Assembly: GCA_019914995.1 (NCBI GenBank)
Contig: CM034126.1
Coordinates: 13,335,001 to 13,399,000, forward strand
Reading direction: 5' to 3'
DNA length: 64,000 nt
From: Acanthochlamys bracteata
Lineage: Eukaryota; Streptophyta; Magnoliopsida; Pandanales; Velloziaceae
A program made the translations under genes and the position numbers. The notes below the pieces were generated by a model. That model searched no databases and was not told where the DNA came from. It saw only the letters and a list, made by a program, of their open reading frames with translations. Positions 13,401 to 24,376 of the stretch are shown in pieces (within the stretch, counting starts at the first letter, position 1; every line of letters starts with the position of its first letter).

Positions 13401-13867
13401 TAATTTCATATAAACAACCACCATGAACTCGTAAATATTAGCATCTAAAGCCCTTTTTTTCCCAGATATGCAATTAAGAATAAGATATTAGTAACATGGC
13501 CTTTCATATGACCGTATATGTATATGTAATATTATTAACAAAGACACTTCCGACTAAGATCGTGAGCCATAACAAGGTGCCACGAATTATGTCTGTTTAC
13601 TCATTAGAGCTAAATATACTTGCCTTACGAAATGCAACATACATGAATTCACAAGGAGCCTTGAAAAGTAAAAGGCAACTTCAATGGGCAAACACCAGCA
13701 ATGGACAAGAAAAGGGATCCAAGAACTATAACAAGCAAGTTTGGTATGCTAAATATTATGAGTTTTTTCATATAGCAGTTGGTGTAAGAAATTATAGTCA
13801 AGATACCTTGTAGATGGGAGAAAGTGAATTTTCTTCTCCAGTCTGATTTTTATAGAGGGCACTGGTG
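10416..13867 (-). pseudogene. KIAA0930/DUF2045-like gene with three one-base frame faults
   Basis: Seven exons can be read on the minus strand: 13807-13867, 13313-13365, 13170-13244, 12685-12820, 11807-11861, 11255-11377 and 10416-10643, all with AG acceptors and GT donors. The pieces are TSALYKNQTGEENSLSPIYK, VTVYASPNRVNFQLDFKK, YPNICFAVDDFDDTFRAV, VLSDRDHCYCVLLNAHGGAA, VTLFSGFVSYQMVREAFE, KSDMLHMRGPGGRGEVEVAV and CCLMSISLPWEHIAHDLLFK. They follow the order of human KIAA0930 (compare YPNIFFMIDSFEEVF and RMKGPQGKGHAEMAV). The frame breaks three times: at the first junction (one base short), in the 136-base exon 12685-12820 (one extra; an in-frame TAG follows AAFPGED), and in the last exon (one extra; TAA after AEIVS). 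The N-terminal third was not found. The family's function is unknown. An assembly error or unusual splicing remains possible. Confidence 0.6.
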
Positions 13868-16335
13868 CTACAGAATTTGTAAAAACAAAGGGAAAGGAGC
13901 AAAAGCAAAGGATTAGAATAGAAATAAATAGAGAGAAACAAGCAGCATACTCAACAACTAATCATCAGGAATAAAAGAAGCATCAGATAGGGATTATCAG
14001 ACAGGAAACAGTATCGAGTAACCTTATTGAGATGTAGTTTTTAACAGCTTTAACAGTTCTATGCATCTCAATATCCATAATTGCCAATAATGCTGAACTA
14101 TTCATGTTTGGTTTTATTGAACTAGGTAAGTTGTCCATCATCTAATTGAATTGACAATTCGTAATCTTCTGAAACAGAAAAAGTTATTGCAAGTTGCATT
14201 AATCCTTCCCTTCTCTTTCCAAGTTATCTTTATGGACTTAGCAATGAATTATAGCCAGTTGAACTTACATTTCTTAGCTTCTAGAACTGAAAGCACGTTA
14301 TAAATTTAGCAGATAATCCGCTGTGACGGCTAAGCTCTATTCCTTGCTATCTTCTGATAGATGTAGAAAGAAACATGACTTGTCGATTTCATGCCAAAAC
14401 TGTTCATGCCTAAGAAGTTGGAGTGCTTTTTCACCAAAATCAGTACTTCATGCCTAAACCATCAACAAATCCAGATTGATTAAAGAAAGAATATGAATTC
14501 AAAAAGACAAACATATAGTAAGGCTAACTTAAACAATTGAACTGCTCTTACAGAAAAGCCAGTATAGGAAAAAGTTTTAAAAATGAAGATCTATGAAGCA
14601 GCACAAATCCACACAGGACTAGATTCCCATGTTGAGGAGGAAAATACATGACACATTAGGAAAAAGGTAAAAGTCAGGCATAGATCACTCTCAAACATTC
14701 CATAAATACTTCAAACAGAAGAAAGTAAACAGTCAATTATGTCCATATCACGTTGATTTTAGAACAATCGACCTCCCTGATCTAAAACAATCAACTAGAA
14801 TTATTGTTCCTTTTGAGTTAGAAATGGCTCTTAATCAGGATTTAACATGTTGCATTACCTATGCATGATGATAAAATAATTGATAGAAATAGATCAAATC
14901 TCAAGTAACAATTCCTGACTTCCGATGCAGATTGTAGGTTTCATAGATGAAGCATTGCATTATACTCACTTAGCTACAATCAATTAGTAACAGAAACAGA
15001 CCAATACTAATTCACAGAGCACAAGTAGCTACACAAATTGAAATAAAAATCAAGCCAATATCTATACTTCTTTCTCAATATGCATACATGATCCATTATG
15101 CTCAAAGATAAAACTCGCAAAAAATGGGAGAAATTTCCTCTAAGCATCACTACCGTTGCTATATTGAAAATTTTCGACACTCATTACCACCAATAGCTAG
15201 CTATGTATATCATAGTAATAATAACAATAATAAAATTTAAAAAAAGCTTCCAGTGTTCTATAATTTATATGAACTTTTTTTTTTAATTTAGATTGAATTC
15301 ATAAGGAAAAGCTCTGGAAAAAATTAATAATAACAATATTAACGAGCCGATCATGACTCTTTTTTTTTAAGATTTTCTGGCATAATCTTGTTTTGTCGTT
15401 ATGAATTTGTTTGACTTTGTACATAATTTTTCAATTGAGAATGTATGAAATGATTATATAACTACAATGAATGTATTTACTATAGTTTAGAAGATTCATT
15501 ACATTTTCTTATATGCAAGTGGCTTGGTTTTAAATTAATTAGCATATACTAAAATATTTTTCCTTTTATATATTATAATGTATATGATTTAATAATTTTA
15601 TCGAAGATTAGTATTTGACTATTATAATTACACAAGAAAATTATTCTCTATTGATGAGGATGCCTTCATTATGAAGTCATGCAAGGTGGCGTATTTTTTA
15701 TAGTATAATGCAAGAGAATATAATGACTCAAGAAAAATCGTTTAGTCACCATAAAACTCATAAAATTTTGTTTATAATGGACTTAGTTGACATTAGTGTA
15801 GACAAAGTGAAAGTTTTTATAATGATATGTCCAACATGAATGAGGTAAAGAGTTCTCAAAGTACCTACAAATTTTGATTGAAGTAACACAAATAAATAAT
15901 AAGGAAGAATTTTACTACTTTTAAGGTGTGTTCATTTTATAGAAAGTAATTTTTGACAATCATGATTTTTAAAAAATGAGTTATAGAGAGTAGATCATTT
16001 GAAAAAAAAACAAAAAATTATTCGGAAGAAATCTTTTTATAAGAAAAACGTCACTTTTGGTGCAAAAGATCGCATCTTTAAAAAAAATAAAAAATTTTAT
16101 ATAAAGAAACGAAAAAAAGAACAAAAAAAAAAAATGCATAAGGGATTCAAACAAAAGGGAATTGAACCAAAAAATGTTATTAAATACTGTTTTAGTTTTT
16201 GGTCATTAATGGATGGCTCTTAAAGGTTACATAAAAATATAGCAAACAATGACTAGCCACATACAATTTGGTGGCTAAATATGAAAAACAATTATTTTTT
16301 TGTTGAGAATATTTCCATATATACTACTGCAAGTA
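13868..16335. other. Upstream flank of the KIAA0930-like locus and intergenic DNA
   Basis: No recognisable coding exon. A minus-strand open stretch at 14141-14023 begins with two ATGs, ends at an AAG|GT donor and would join in phase to the exon at 13867, but its product is not like the N-terminus of KIAA0930. 15.2-16.3 kb is very AT-rich, with Lys-rich spurious frames. Confidence 0.4.
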
Positions 16336-16612
16336 GGTGTTTGTAAACAATTTTCTCTCGCAAGATATTTAGTTACAAATAATTCATATATTTCGATTAC
16401 ATAAAAATATCAGAATTCTAATTTTATATACGGTACTGTTAATTTTTTTATTTGCACACTTTCCAATATAATTATATTTTTTAATTTTTAACTCATTTCT
16501 AAAAATTATTAAAACACAAATACTGAACTTCACTTCTATTTTATTTTTTAAAAAACTCTATGTCTTATTTTTTAACTTTACGAAACTCAGTTACGGACAT
16601 TTAAAACATGCT
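16336..16612. repeat. Dispersed inverted-repeat element, copy 1
   Basis: This segment matches 44467-44739 over most of its length, in the same orientation. Shared blocks include TTTCRATTACATAAAA, TTCCAATATAATTATATYTTT-like sequence and TTYACGAAACTCAG. The right end, reverse-complemented (GCATGTTTTAAATGTCCGTAA), resembles the left end of the other copy (GCGTGTTTCAAACATCCGTAA), which indicates terminal inverted repeats and hence a MITE-like element without coding capacity. Confidence 0.6.
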
Positions 16613-16992
16613 TTAATTATTATCAAAACCTTGACTTTGTTAACTATTAAAATATAAAATGTATGAAGAAAGAACATATTTTAATTATAAAAATTTCTAT
16701 TTACTTATTTCAAATTAATTATTATTATTTTATATATTTTAATTATTATTCAGAATTTTATTTTTACATTCATATCAAATTATAGTTTCATCAAAATTTA
16801 ACTCTAAAATTTACTTAATGCGTTTCAGTTACACTCCGAACTCTATTTCTATCGAATTTTATTTTTCACCAAATTTTATTTTTAAAAAAATTTACTTTGA
16901 TAAAAATTAATTTTATATAATTAAAATACAATTAGCTCTATATAATATTTGATTCATTTTGAGTAGACTTTCCTAAGTTCCAACACAACAGC

Positions 16993-17001
16993 TATTTAAA
17001 T
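16993..17001 (+). promoter_or_regulatory. Putative TATA box of the phytosulfokine gene
   Basis: TATTTAAAT lies 85 bases before the PSK start codon, leaving room for a leader of roughly 55-60 bases. It precedes a C-rich then TTCTTC-rich leader typical of small plant genes. Position and sequence are the only evidence. Confidence 0.45.
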
Positions 17002-17085
17002 CCCCCCTACAACTCAACATTCCCACACGTCTCCTTCTTTTTATCAGAACTCTTTTCTTCTTCGTTCCGTTTCTTCTCAACAAAA

Positions 17086-17439
17086 ATGTCCAAGAAAAGT
17101 GTTGCCTTTGTTCTTGCTCTTCTTCTCTTCATCTCACTCGCTCGTTCCGCTCGTCCGCCGCCGGCGAGCTCAAACCCAGCTGATGTAAGCAATATAAATT
17201 AACTCACGCAGCTTTTGATGAGTTTAATTAAGCTTTTGAATAAAAAAACATCTATTTGAGAGATTTTAGTCAGTTTTTTTGTTTTTTTGTTTGTTTGATA
17301 GGTGGTAGAGGAAGCAATGGATAATACTGATGAAATGGAAGAGAAGTGTGGAGAAGGTGATGAAGAGTGTTTCATGAGAAGAGAACTCAAGCAAGCTCAT
17401 ACTGATTATATCTACACAAACAATAAAACAAATCCATGA
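17086..17439 (+). CDS. PSK: Phytosulfokine precursor with variant core YIYTN
   Basis: Encodes a 78-residue secreted prepropeptide from two exons, 17086-17184 and 17302-17439, with a GT-AG intron in phase 0. Residues 1-22 form a signal peptide (MSKKSVAFVLALLLFISLAR). An acidic linker follows, then the PSK-family signature CGEGDEECFMRRELKQAHTD and the peptide core YIYTN, ending NKTNP. In the family, both tyrosines are sulfated by TPST in the Golgi, the preceding Asp being favourable, and subtilases release the pentapeptide, which binds PSKR-type LRR receptor kinases. The usual core is YIYTQ; here the fifth residue is Asn. Length, intron position, Cys pair and HTD context are all normal, so the gene looks functional. 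Family membership is secure; activity of the variant is inference. Confidence 0.92.
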
Positions 17440-20400
17440 AATTAAATCCATCTTCTGCTAGCTGCTCGCAGAAGACAATTACGAATGTTCAGAAACTCCC
17501 GTTTGTTAATTTGCTCGAGAACGTCCATCTATATATATATATATATATATATATATGATCAGAGAGTGCTTATGAGTGCTTTATAGAATATGAATACCTA
17601 TATATATGTTTGTTTTCATATATTTGTTCTTGTGTTTATCTACCAATCAATCTATCTATGAATGTATATGAGTAAGAGATGTTTGAAAGTATTAGAAACT
17701 TTTTTTAAATAAAATATATTTAAAAGATTTTTTTTAAAAATAAATAGATTTAAAAATAATAAAATTTTAAGATATAAAAATCGCACGCTAAATTCATTAG
17801 TTAAACTATAGTCACTCATTTGTAATGATCTCATCTAATACTCTATAGTCGGTTCACTAGAAAACAACAAGAGCACAATTAAAAAAGAATGCAATCACCA
17901 TCTTCCTCTTTCTCACTATTATCAGTTGACTTTTTCGCAATTTAATTAGACTTATTAGTTTATTGAGTGGTTTATCCGAGTCTAATTACAATTATTAAAT
18001 AAAGAAACATTTTTATTGTTGGACGTATTCATTTTGTAGATATGGAATGGATCATTGCACATTTAATCTTCTAGAGCAGAATTAATTTAATTTATTTTAC
18101 GCCCTTTCTAGTGAAATGTAGCATTATTTGGCAACGTATTTCGCAATAAATTATTTATTACAATTTTTTTATATTTTTCATGAAATTTTTACAATAACAT
18201 TAAAAAATTCAAAATTACAAACTATAATTAATTAGAAATTTTCTTTAAAATTTTAAAATAATTATATTCCAATTTTTTTATAAAGCACTTTCAAAGGTGT
18301 TTATATTGCACGCGTGTCTAGTTGCTTTTACCTGTATCTCGAAGTTCATACATGTATAATGACCGTAGTTCAACATATAATAGAACAAAATAGATTCTCA
18401 TGATCACATTAGTTGATAGTGAATGAAGTCAAATTTTGTTGTTTCGTTGTAGCATATCTATTTGTTCCTCAAGGTGGTTCTTACTAGTTCTTGGAGGTTC
18501 TAAGGCTGACTTCTTATTATAATTTATATATTTATTTGGCCAATTTACAAGATTTTTTTACTTTTTCAGCAAACTCATGTTTACTAGATAGAATTCCTTT
18601 GCTATAAGTTACCTTCTTTTATCAAAAAATTACTTTCAAATACAATTAAATACAAATTCTACTTTAGTATTTATCTCTAAATATTTTAAACATAAAAAAA
18701 TCAATCTATTTTTCAAGTTAGTTTTTAAACAATTACTTATTTAAAAATTTATCTTTCAAGAACTCACTTTACTACGACCGTATTATCGAATTAGGCTTAT
18801 GTTTGTCTTTTAATTATTGAAACATAAAGGTAGATCATATCAGAAATTTACAAGTGCGTGCTTGATGTTGACTTGTATGGGCTTGTGTCAATGCATTTGC
18901 ATTATATTAGAAAAAGTTAACAAAAGACACTTAACTCATTTGTGTAATTAAGATTAATTAACAATAACAACCATGATGAATCAATCATATTCATATGTTT
19001 GCAGTAGACAGAGCTAAGAAAGGGTTGCTAGTTTTCAATTATTAAAATCAGTAGTAAAATTTTGAAGTAAAGCTTTTGAAAAGTTGAGCCAACATTGATT
19101 CAAGAAATAGAAATATAGCATATAAACAAAAATAGAAATTGGAGGATTATGAATGTTTTGGTAGGGACTGGGTATGATATGAGTACAGATATGTCTACAC
19201 ATAATAATTCTGTTGTTTGATATAATAGTGGAAGTGCCACAAGCATCACTAAGAATTAGGCAATTTCAACTTTTTATTGACTTGCATGGGTGATGCTAAT
19301 AAAGGAATTGAACCAAAACAAAGGAAGCACAACACTCTTTGAACTCAACAAAAGTGATCGTGACAAGCACACAACTCGTTGGAAAAAAGAATGAAAAGAG
19401 TTTTTGAGAGACCTTGTGTTCTTCAAGTCTTTCAGGTCAATGTTTAAGAATCCACTGCAGTCTGCAATATGCAAGCACTGTTTTGTCAAAAGGTCATCTA
19501 AGCTAAAAACATGAAGCAAGAATCGACTCACCTGAGCTGACAGTTGCCAAACCTGGAACTAGTAATGTAAATTTGCATCTTTGATTTCTCTTGCCATTCG
19601 TAACACTTATTATTGCCAGGGCAACAGAGAACTCCTGCTACCGTGGTTCAATTCTTTGAGGTAGGAGATTCATGTTCTTCAACAAAAAGACTGACAAATT
19701 CTAGACACATATAGCATGGAACAATATACTCTTTCAAAAGGACCCGGCATGAAGTTGTAAGCCTGAGCACAATCAGGTACATGTTAACAATTCAAGCACA
19801 TAGACAGGCTGAGTACTAAATACATCAACAAGAAATTACAGTAAAGCACTTATACCCAAAAACATCGCATGTGCATATCAGAAGCCAAAGAAGCACCAGG
19901 AACAAGAGAGGAAATTTTGTACCAAAATTGAGAGCCAAGTAAATTACAAACGAATCTGCAAAACAGTCGCACAGATATCCCGCATGCGGGATTCTCTCAC
20001 AACAAACAGATAACAGATATTGCATATAGTAGTATCAGCTATCGTGCACAATAAACACATTCTCCCAGCATCATGCCAAAAATCGCTGAGTTGATATAAT
20101 TTTTAGTAAACTTCTGACTTTTGATACAGAGCAAGAGACAACAAAATGAGACCAAATGTTTGATAGAGGGAGGATGGAAGAGGAATTCCTTAAAGCAGAA
20201 ATTAAATTAAATCAGTAAACTCTCTGACCACATGAAATTTGATCAAGACTTGACATTTACAAGGCTCACATATGCTTTCTTGTAGCCAAGGATGCCTACT
20301 CTACTGTTGGAACGATGTTCCCCTCTTGGAAAAACATTTTAGAGATAAACCCTTGTGAAATAGAACAGAAAAAGAAAAGAAAGCTTCGAGATATCACAAT

Positions 20401-21519
20401 TCTAGCACACAAGCATGTTTATATAAAGAACATGCAAAAAAACACTGGCACATAAGGCGAATGCATAAATGCTTGGCTACTACTTTCTCAAGGTCTTGGA
20501 AAATCTAATAACAGGACGGATGCTAGAAGCTGCTGGCTTCCCACATTGATGGAATAGAACTCTCTAAGAAAAAATTGAATCGAAACTATAGAACTTAAAG
20601 CACAAGACTATTACTTATAGAAGTATATGAGCACGTGGTAGTTGGTACCATTAGAAACCACAGACATAGAAAACAGCTCGCATCAAATCTGTGTTTGTGT
20701 TTATGTGTATATGCATAATAAAAATTGATTTGAGAATTTGGTTGAACTATCCACATGAATATGCAAGAACAACAAAGGATTTGAGCTAGCTTTGACACTA
20801 CCCCAAAGATCCATTACATCTACATACACAGGATCACAAAACTTAAGATAGTTCAGAAAACTCCACTGTGAAATCTTTTTTAATTTCATAAAGTTTCATG
20901 GACACAATTTGCAGTTTAGTCAAATAGTAAATAGAGGTTGTTGCTTGGTTCTGCAATTCAGGGTTTAGAATCAATTGCACAAACAGTCAAGTAGCTATTT
21001 TTGTCTTGAAGTCATTGCCAACTGTTTCAAATGGGATTAGCTTTCTTATAATTCAGCAGCACAAACATAACACGCTTTGGAAAGTAATGGAAACCTTGAC
21101 TATGCAATGAATTAAAGCAAGAATATTAATATCGATTGAAGGTAATGAAGAGATCCTTCGCGGGGAACTTGAAGAATTACTATTTGTTAAAATGTTTTTC
21201 TGTATCATGCCACTTTTCCTTTAACAATTTGATCACAATTCTACAAGTATAGCAACTAATAATCATCCAAAAATGCAACTTTTAAGAAAATGTTTCTCCT
21301 CCGACTATCATCTGAATAAATAGCTCACAACAACATATCACACAAAAAAGAATTGATCTTTTTTTTTTATGTCGTATTGTTTAAATAGTATGTAGACACA
21401 CATCAACACATTCAAGAAGATTCTTTCCCTTTTGACTATCACATATGCAAGCACTAGGAGTAAGAAATCTTACACAATCCCGTGGAACAAATTCGTTTTG
21501 CAGGAATACCAAACCAAAC
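17440..21519. other. Intergenic region, possibly with non-coding transcript exons
   Basis: Just after the PSK stop there is a TA microsatellite (17529-17556). A block with MITE-like AT core lies at about 17680-17800. From 19.2 to 21.5 kb the DNA is less AT-rich and shows minus-strand splice-like signals (a CAG|GTGAGT-type donor at about 19532-19535). These could be 3' untranslated exons of the gene at 21520-22701 or a non-coding RNA. No protein in the region is recognisable. Confidence 0.35.
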
Positions 21520-22701
21520 CTAAGCTGGAATCAGAAACCTCGTCCCAACCAACACATGCATGCACAATGTCAAACACATTGTAACAATCACCCTTGACTT
21601 TGCACTAACATATCGTAAGAGATCCAAGCCCCTCTCCAGCACTTCCTTGTGAACAACCTTGACACTACTGCTTGCTCCATCATAAAGCCTTGACAGCAGG
21701 AATTGTAGGAACGACCTCACTGTCTCAAAAGTCACTCTCCCTGTCACATCTAAGACAAACTTTCTATTGCTAGGAACAGCCAATGTGGATGACACATGCC
21801 TGACCCAACCACCACAAGCACAAACCTTCCTAGCAAGTAAGCTCGCATCTTGCCTATTATCTGCTTCCTCTCCCTTATCATCCTCACCAACATCATTTAC
21901 TTTGTTCATGGAGGAACCCGAACGGGAAGTAGAGATCACAGAATGGGAAGTCTTCACCAATGTCTCAATTGCCCCATTGCAAACTGAAACAAGGATCTCC
22001 TTCATTTTCTCCTCGTGTTTCGGGTTAGTCAGCCCCTCAAACAGCTCACTGTACCCATTAAACCCTCTAGTCCTCTCAAGAAAGACAGTGACTGCAGCGG
22101 TAGTGAACCTCTGTGTGCAGTCACCTATAAGCTGTCTGCAGTCATCAGCACAAATTACCCGCACCCACTTTGGCACAACCTCATCAGGCGATTGAGCTGC
22201 AGCCTTCAAGTAGAAACCAATTACTAAACTCCTAGCAAAGCTGCCTACAACAACAGAGGCAAACCCAGTGCCTTGTTCAGAGAAAAACTTATCAATAACC
22301 ATCTCTGCAAACGAGCCAGGATCCGACCCAGAATTGCAGAGAGCTTGAGAGACCCCAACTACGATCGATTCAGAAAGCTTGGAAGCTGAATTTTGGATTT
22401 CGGATGAAGCAGCCAGCTTAGCAAGCTGCTTGAGGGATCGGGGAATGTCATCGCTATCAGAACGAAGGAATGCAGCCAAATCAGACGACACTAGAGCAAA
22501 AGCATCCGCAGAAACCACAACAGCAGAAGAGAGGGAAGAGAGTGCTCGGAGGACAGAAATAACACAACGACGACGATTTACGTAAGGATGTTGGTAGAAA
22601 CGGTAGACGGAGTACCCAGTAGCAGCAGCACCGGCGGCGGCGAAGAGAAAGAACCAACGGCGACGGCGGCGCCTGAGGAAGAGAGGTAAATCCATGATCA
22701 T
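21520..22701 (-). CDS. Unrecognised 393-residue membrane-anchored plant protein
   Basis: Single uninterrupted frame, here started at the first ATG (22701); a second ATG two codons later is equally possible. The N-terminus is MDLPLF, then a basic run (RRRRRR), then a hydrophobic segment FFLFAAAGAAATGYSVYRFY (about 17-36) that should span a membrane or act as an anchor. The middle is helical and Ser/Ala-rich, with FFSEQGTGFASVVVGSFARS (about 139-158). A second hydrophobic stretch, VIVTMCLTLCMHVLVGTRFL (about 371-390), ends at IPA, like a C-terminal anchor. No catalytic motif was seen. Codon use and length are those of a real gene. The layout suggests a plant-specific family of unknown function, but I cannot name it. 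A GA repeat sits in the leader and two E2F-like sites lie upstream. Confidence 0.85.
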   Translation of the reverse strand: MIMDLPLFLRRRRRRWFFLFAAAGAAATGYSVYRFYQHPYVNRRRCVISVLRALSSLSSAVVVSADAFALVSSDLAAFLRSDSDDIPRSLKQLAKLAASSEIQNSASKLSESIVVGVSQALCNSGSDPGSFAEMVIDKFFSEQGTGFASVVVGSFARSLVIGFYLKAAAQSPDEVVPKWVRVICADDCRQLIGDCTQRFTTAAVTVFLERTRGFNGYSELFEGLTNPKHEEKMKEILVSVCNGAIETLVKTSHSVISTSRSGSSMNKVNDVGEDDKGEEADNRQDASLLARKVCACGGWVRHVSSTLAVPSNRKFVLDVTGRVTFETVRSFLQFLLSRLYDGASSSVKVVHKEVLERGLDLLRYVSAKSRVIVTMCLTLCMHVLVGTRFLIPA

Positions 22702-22729
22702 CTAGAGGGTTGCTAGAGTTTGGGGCATG

Positions 22730-22749
22730 AGAGAGAGAGAGAGAGAGAA
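22730..22749. repeat. GA dinucleotide repeat in the 5' leader
   Basis: A pure GA/CT run lies 30-50 bases upstream of the minus-strand start at 22701, so it is probably in the untranslated leader or core promoter. GA repeats of this kind are known binding sites for plant BBR/BPC proteins. Similar runs occur before the starts at 49038 and 55431. Confidence 0.6.
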
Positions 22750-22860
22750 GGCGTGAAGGTTTTAAGAATGGGGGTGGTGATAGCGATTTTGAAGATATAG
22801 AATCGAATGTTCTTTGAATAGAGAGAATTTATAACGGTGGAGTGCGGACGGTTGAGGTGG

Positions 22861-22910
22861 CACGCGGGAACAACAAGACGATGACTGTCTAGTTCTTCTC
22901 TTCCCGCGAA
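22861..22910 (-). promoter_or_regulatory. Two E2F-like sites upstream of the 393-residue gene
   Basis: TTCCCGCGAA at 22901-22910 is a near-palindrome of the E2F type, and TTCCCGCGTG occurs on the opposite strand at 22861-22870. Both match the TTSSCGC core but not the full TTTSSCGC consensus at the first base. They are 160-210 bases upstream of the start codon, a position typical for E2F sites in plant cell-cycle and replication genes. Confidence 0.4.
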
Positions 22911-24376
22911 GATGGATAAAGTTTCCTACAGAAGAGCTACAGGGGTATTCTGGGAATTAAATAAGGGTACTTTACAAATATCAACGTATCAATTTTTCTA
23001 GGTTTCTTGAATATAGTAATTCACACAAAATAAAAGATTATATGATCTAGCTAAAAAACAGAAAATGTCAATCTTGGTTTCTGATTTATTGAATTGAACT
23101 GATCAAACTCAATATTTACAAGGCCTGGTGGAAGGTGAAATTGTATTCCTTCCAAGTTGACCAGATCATCACCACCAGACCGGCCCTGTCATGTACTCAT
23201 TATATTCATTTTCTTTTGGAACGACATACATGATTGAAGCAGACAGATCCAGTTTACCAGAAATATGACCAAATGCTTTGACACATATTATAATTGTAGT
23301 TGAATTCAAGTAGAAAACAACCTACCTAAAATGATGATGCCTTACCGAAGATATTATTTGCGACTTCAATCGAAGTGGCATCAAGCATGAAGAGGACTTT
23401 AGATAACAATGTTTTTAACTTAGAATTATCTGTCAACTTTAGACTATCAGAGAAAAGATTAAAAGCATGGGGATTTTGAATTTCTAAAGAATAGTTTTCT
23501 TGAAGACAACTGAAGGTTTCCGATAAGTAGGTAGAGCATATTTAAAATCAAACCTGAGTTCTTAATAAACATAATAGACTAATAGCAAATAGCGACGTGA
23601 TTAGAGTCAACCAGATTCTGATTAAAGTCAATCGAGCTAAATTATATGCACAAATAACAAATTAACTTTTCACTTCTTTTAATGGATACTAAGGTGGTTG
23701 TTATAATTTTATTATTTTGTATCAAAAGATTGCTATAAACTATCAGCTTACGGTCTTTACCTACTCAGTTTCTTCTCAGCAGTTCTCGTGTATATAATGA
23801 GAGGAAGAAAGTAGGTATGGCATATAATCAATAATAGAAAATTCTGGGAAGCAGGTTTCTCGCTACGATATAGAGGTGGTTGAGAGTGCTTATTGAAAAT
23901 ATAGTTTTTTTTAAAAATAAAATATTTTAAAAATTTTTTAAATATAAATTTTATTTACAAAAATAATAAAAATAATTAATAAAAAAATTTTATGATATAA
24001 AATATTTTTGTATTTTTAAAATTTTTTAAAAAATTTTGTAGAATATTCTAAAAGTTTTATTAAAAAATATAAAATAAAAAATTGAAAGAAAAAAGCTCCT
24101 CCACCACATGCTCATAATCATTCTTTTCATTAGTTGTAATCCTTTACCGACTATGAATAATGAAATTCCGCATTGTGCCTCTAACAAAAATGGACATAAA
24201 AGATGGTCAATGATTAATGTCATCTACATACGAAATCAGCTTTGTTGAAACAATTATATATTGAAATGCACGGCACAGGTAATCACACTGTAGAATGTAA
24301 GAAACATTTTGACAAATTGTATAATATACACAACAGGAAATTGTTGGATGAGTTCTGCTATAAAAATTGGTAAATG
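22911..24376. other. Intergenic spacer between two minus-strand genes
   Basis: No coding exon is supported. It contains the 3' flank of the RsmE gene (right part) and an AT-rich inverted-repeat element at about 23873-24105. Confidence 0.5.
23873..24105. mobile_element. AT-rich MITE-like element
   Basis: The left end reads GAGGTGGTTGAGAGTGCTTA. The reverse complement of the right end reads GTGGAGGAGCTTTTTTCTTT, a loose inverted match around an A/T core of the same style as 1440-1660 and 50313-50517. The GAGAGTGCTTA block is shared with the left end at 1440. The ends are degenerate, so boundaries are approximate. Confidence 0.4.

Noticed and set aside
13496-13813. 105-codon plus-strand open frame
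   Set aside because: Antisense to introns and one exon of the KIAA0930-like locus; no family resemblance.
15999-16223. 74-codon Lys-rich plus-strand frame
   Set aside because: Pure A-rich low-complexity translation with no splice context or motif.
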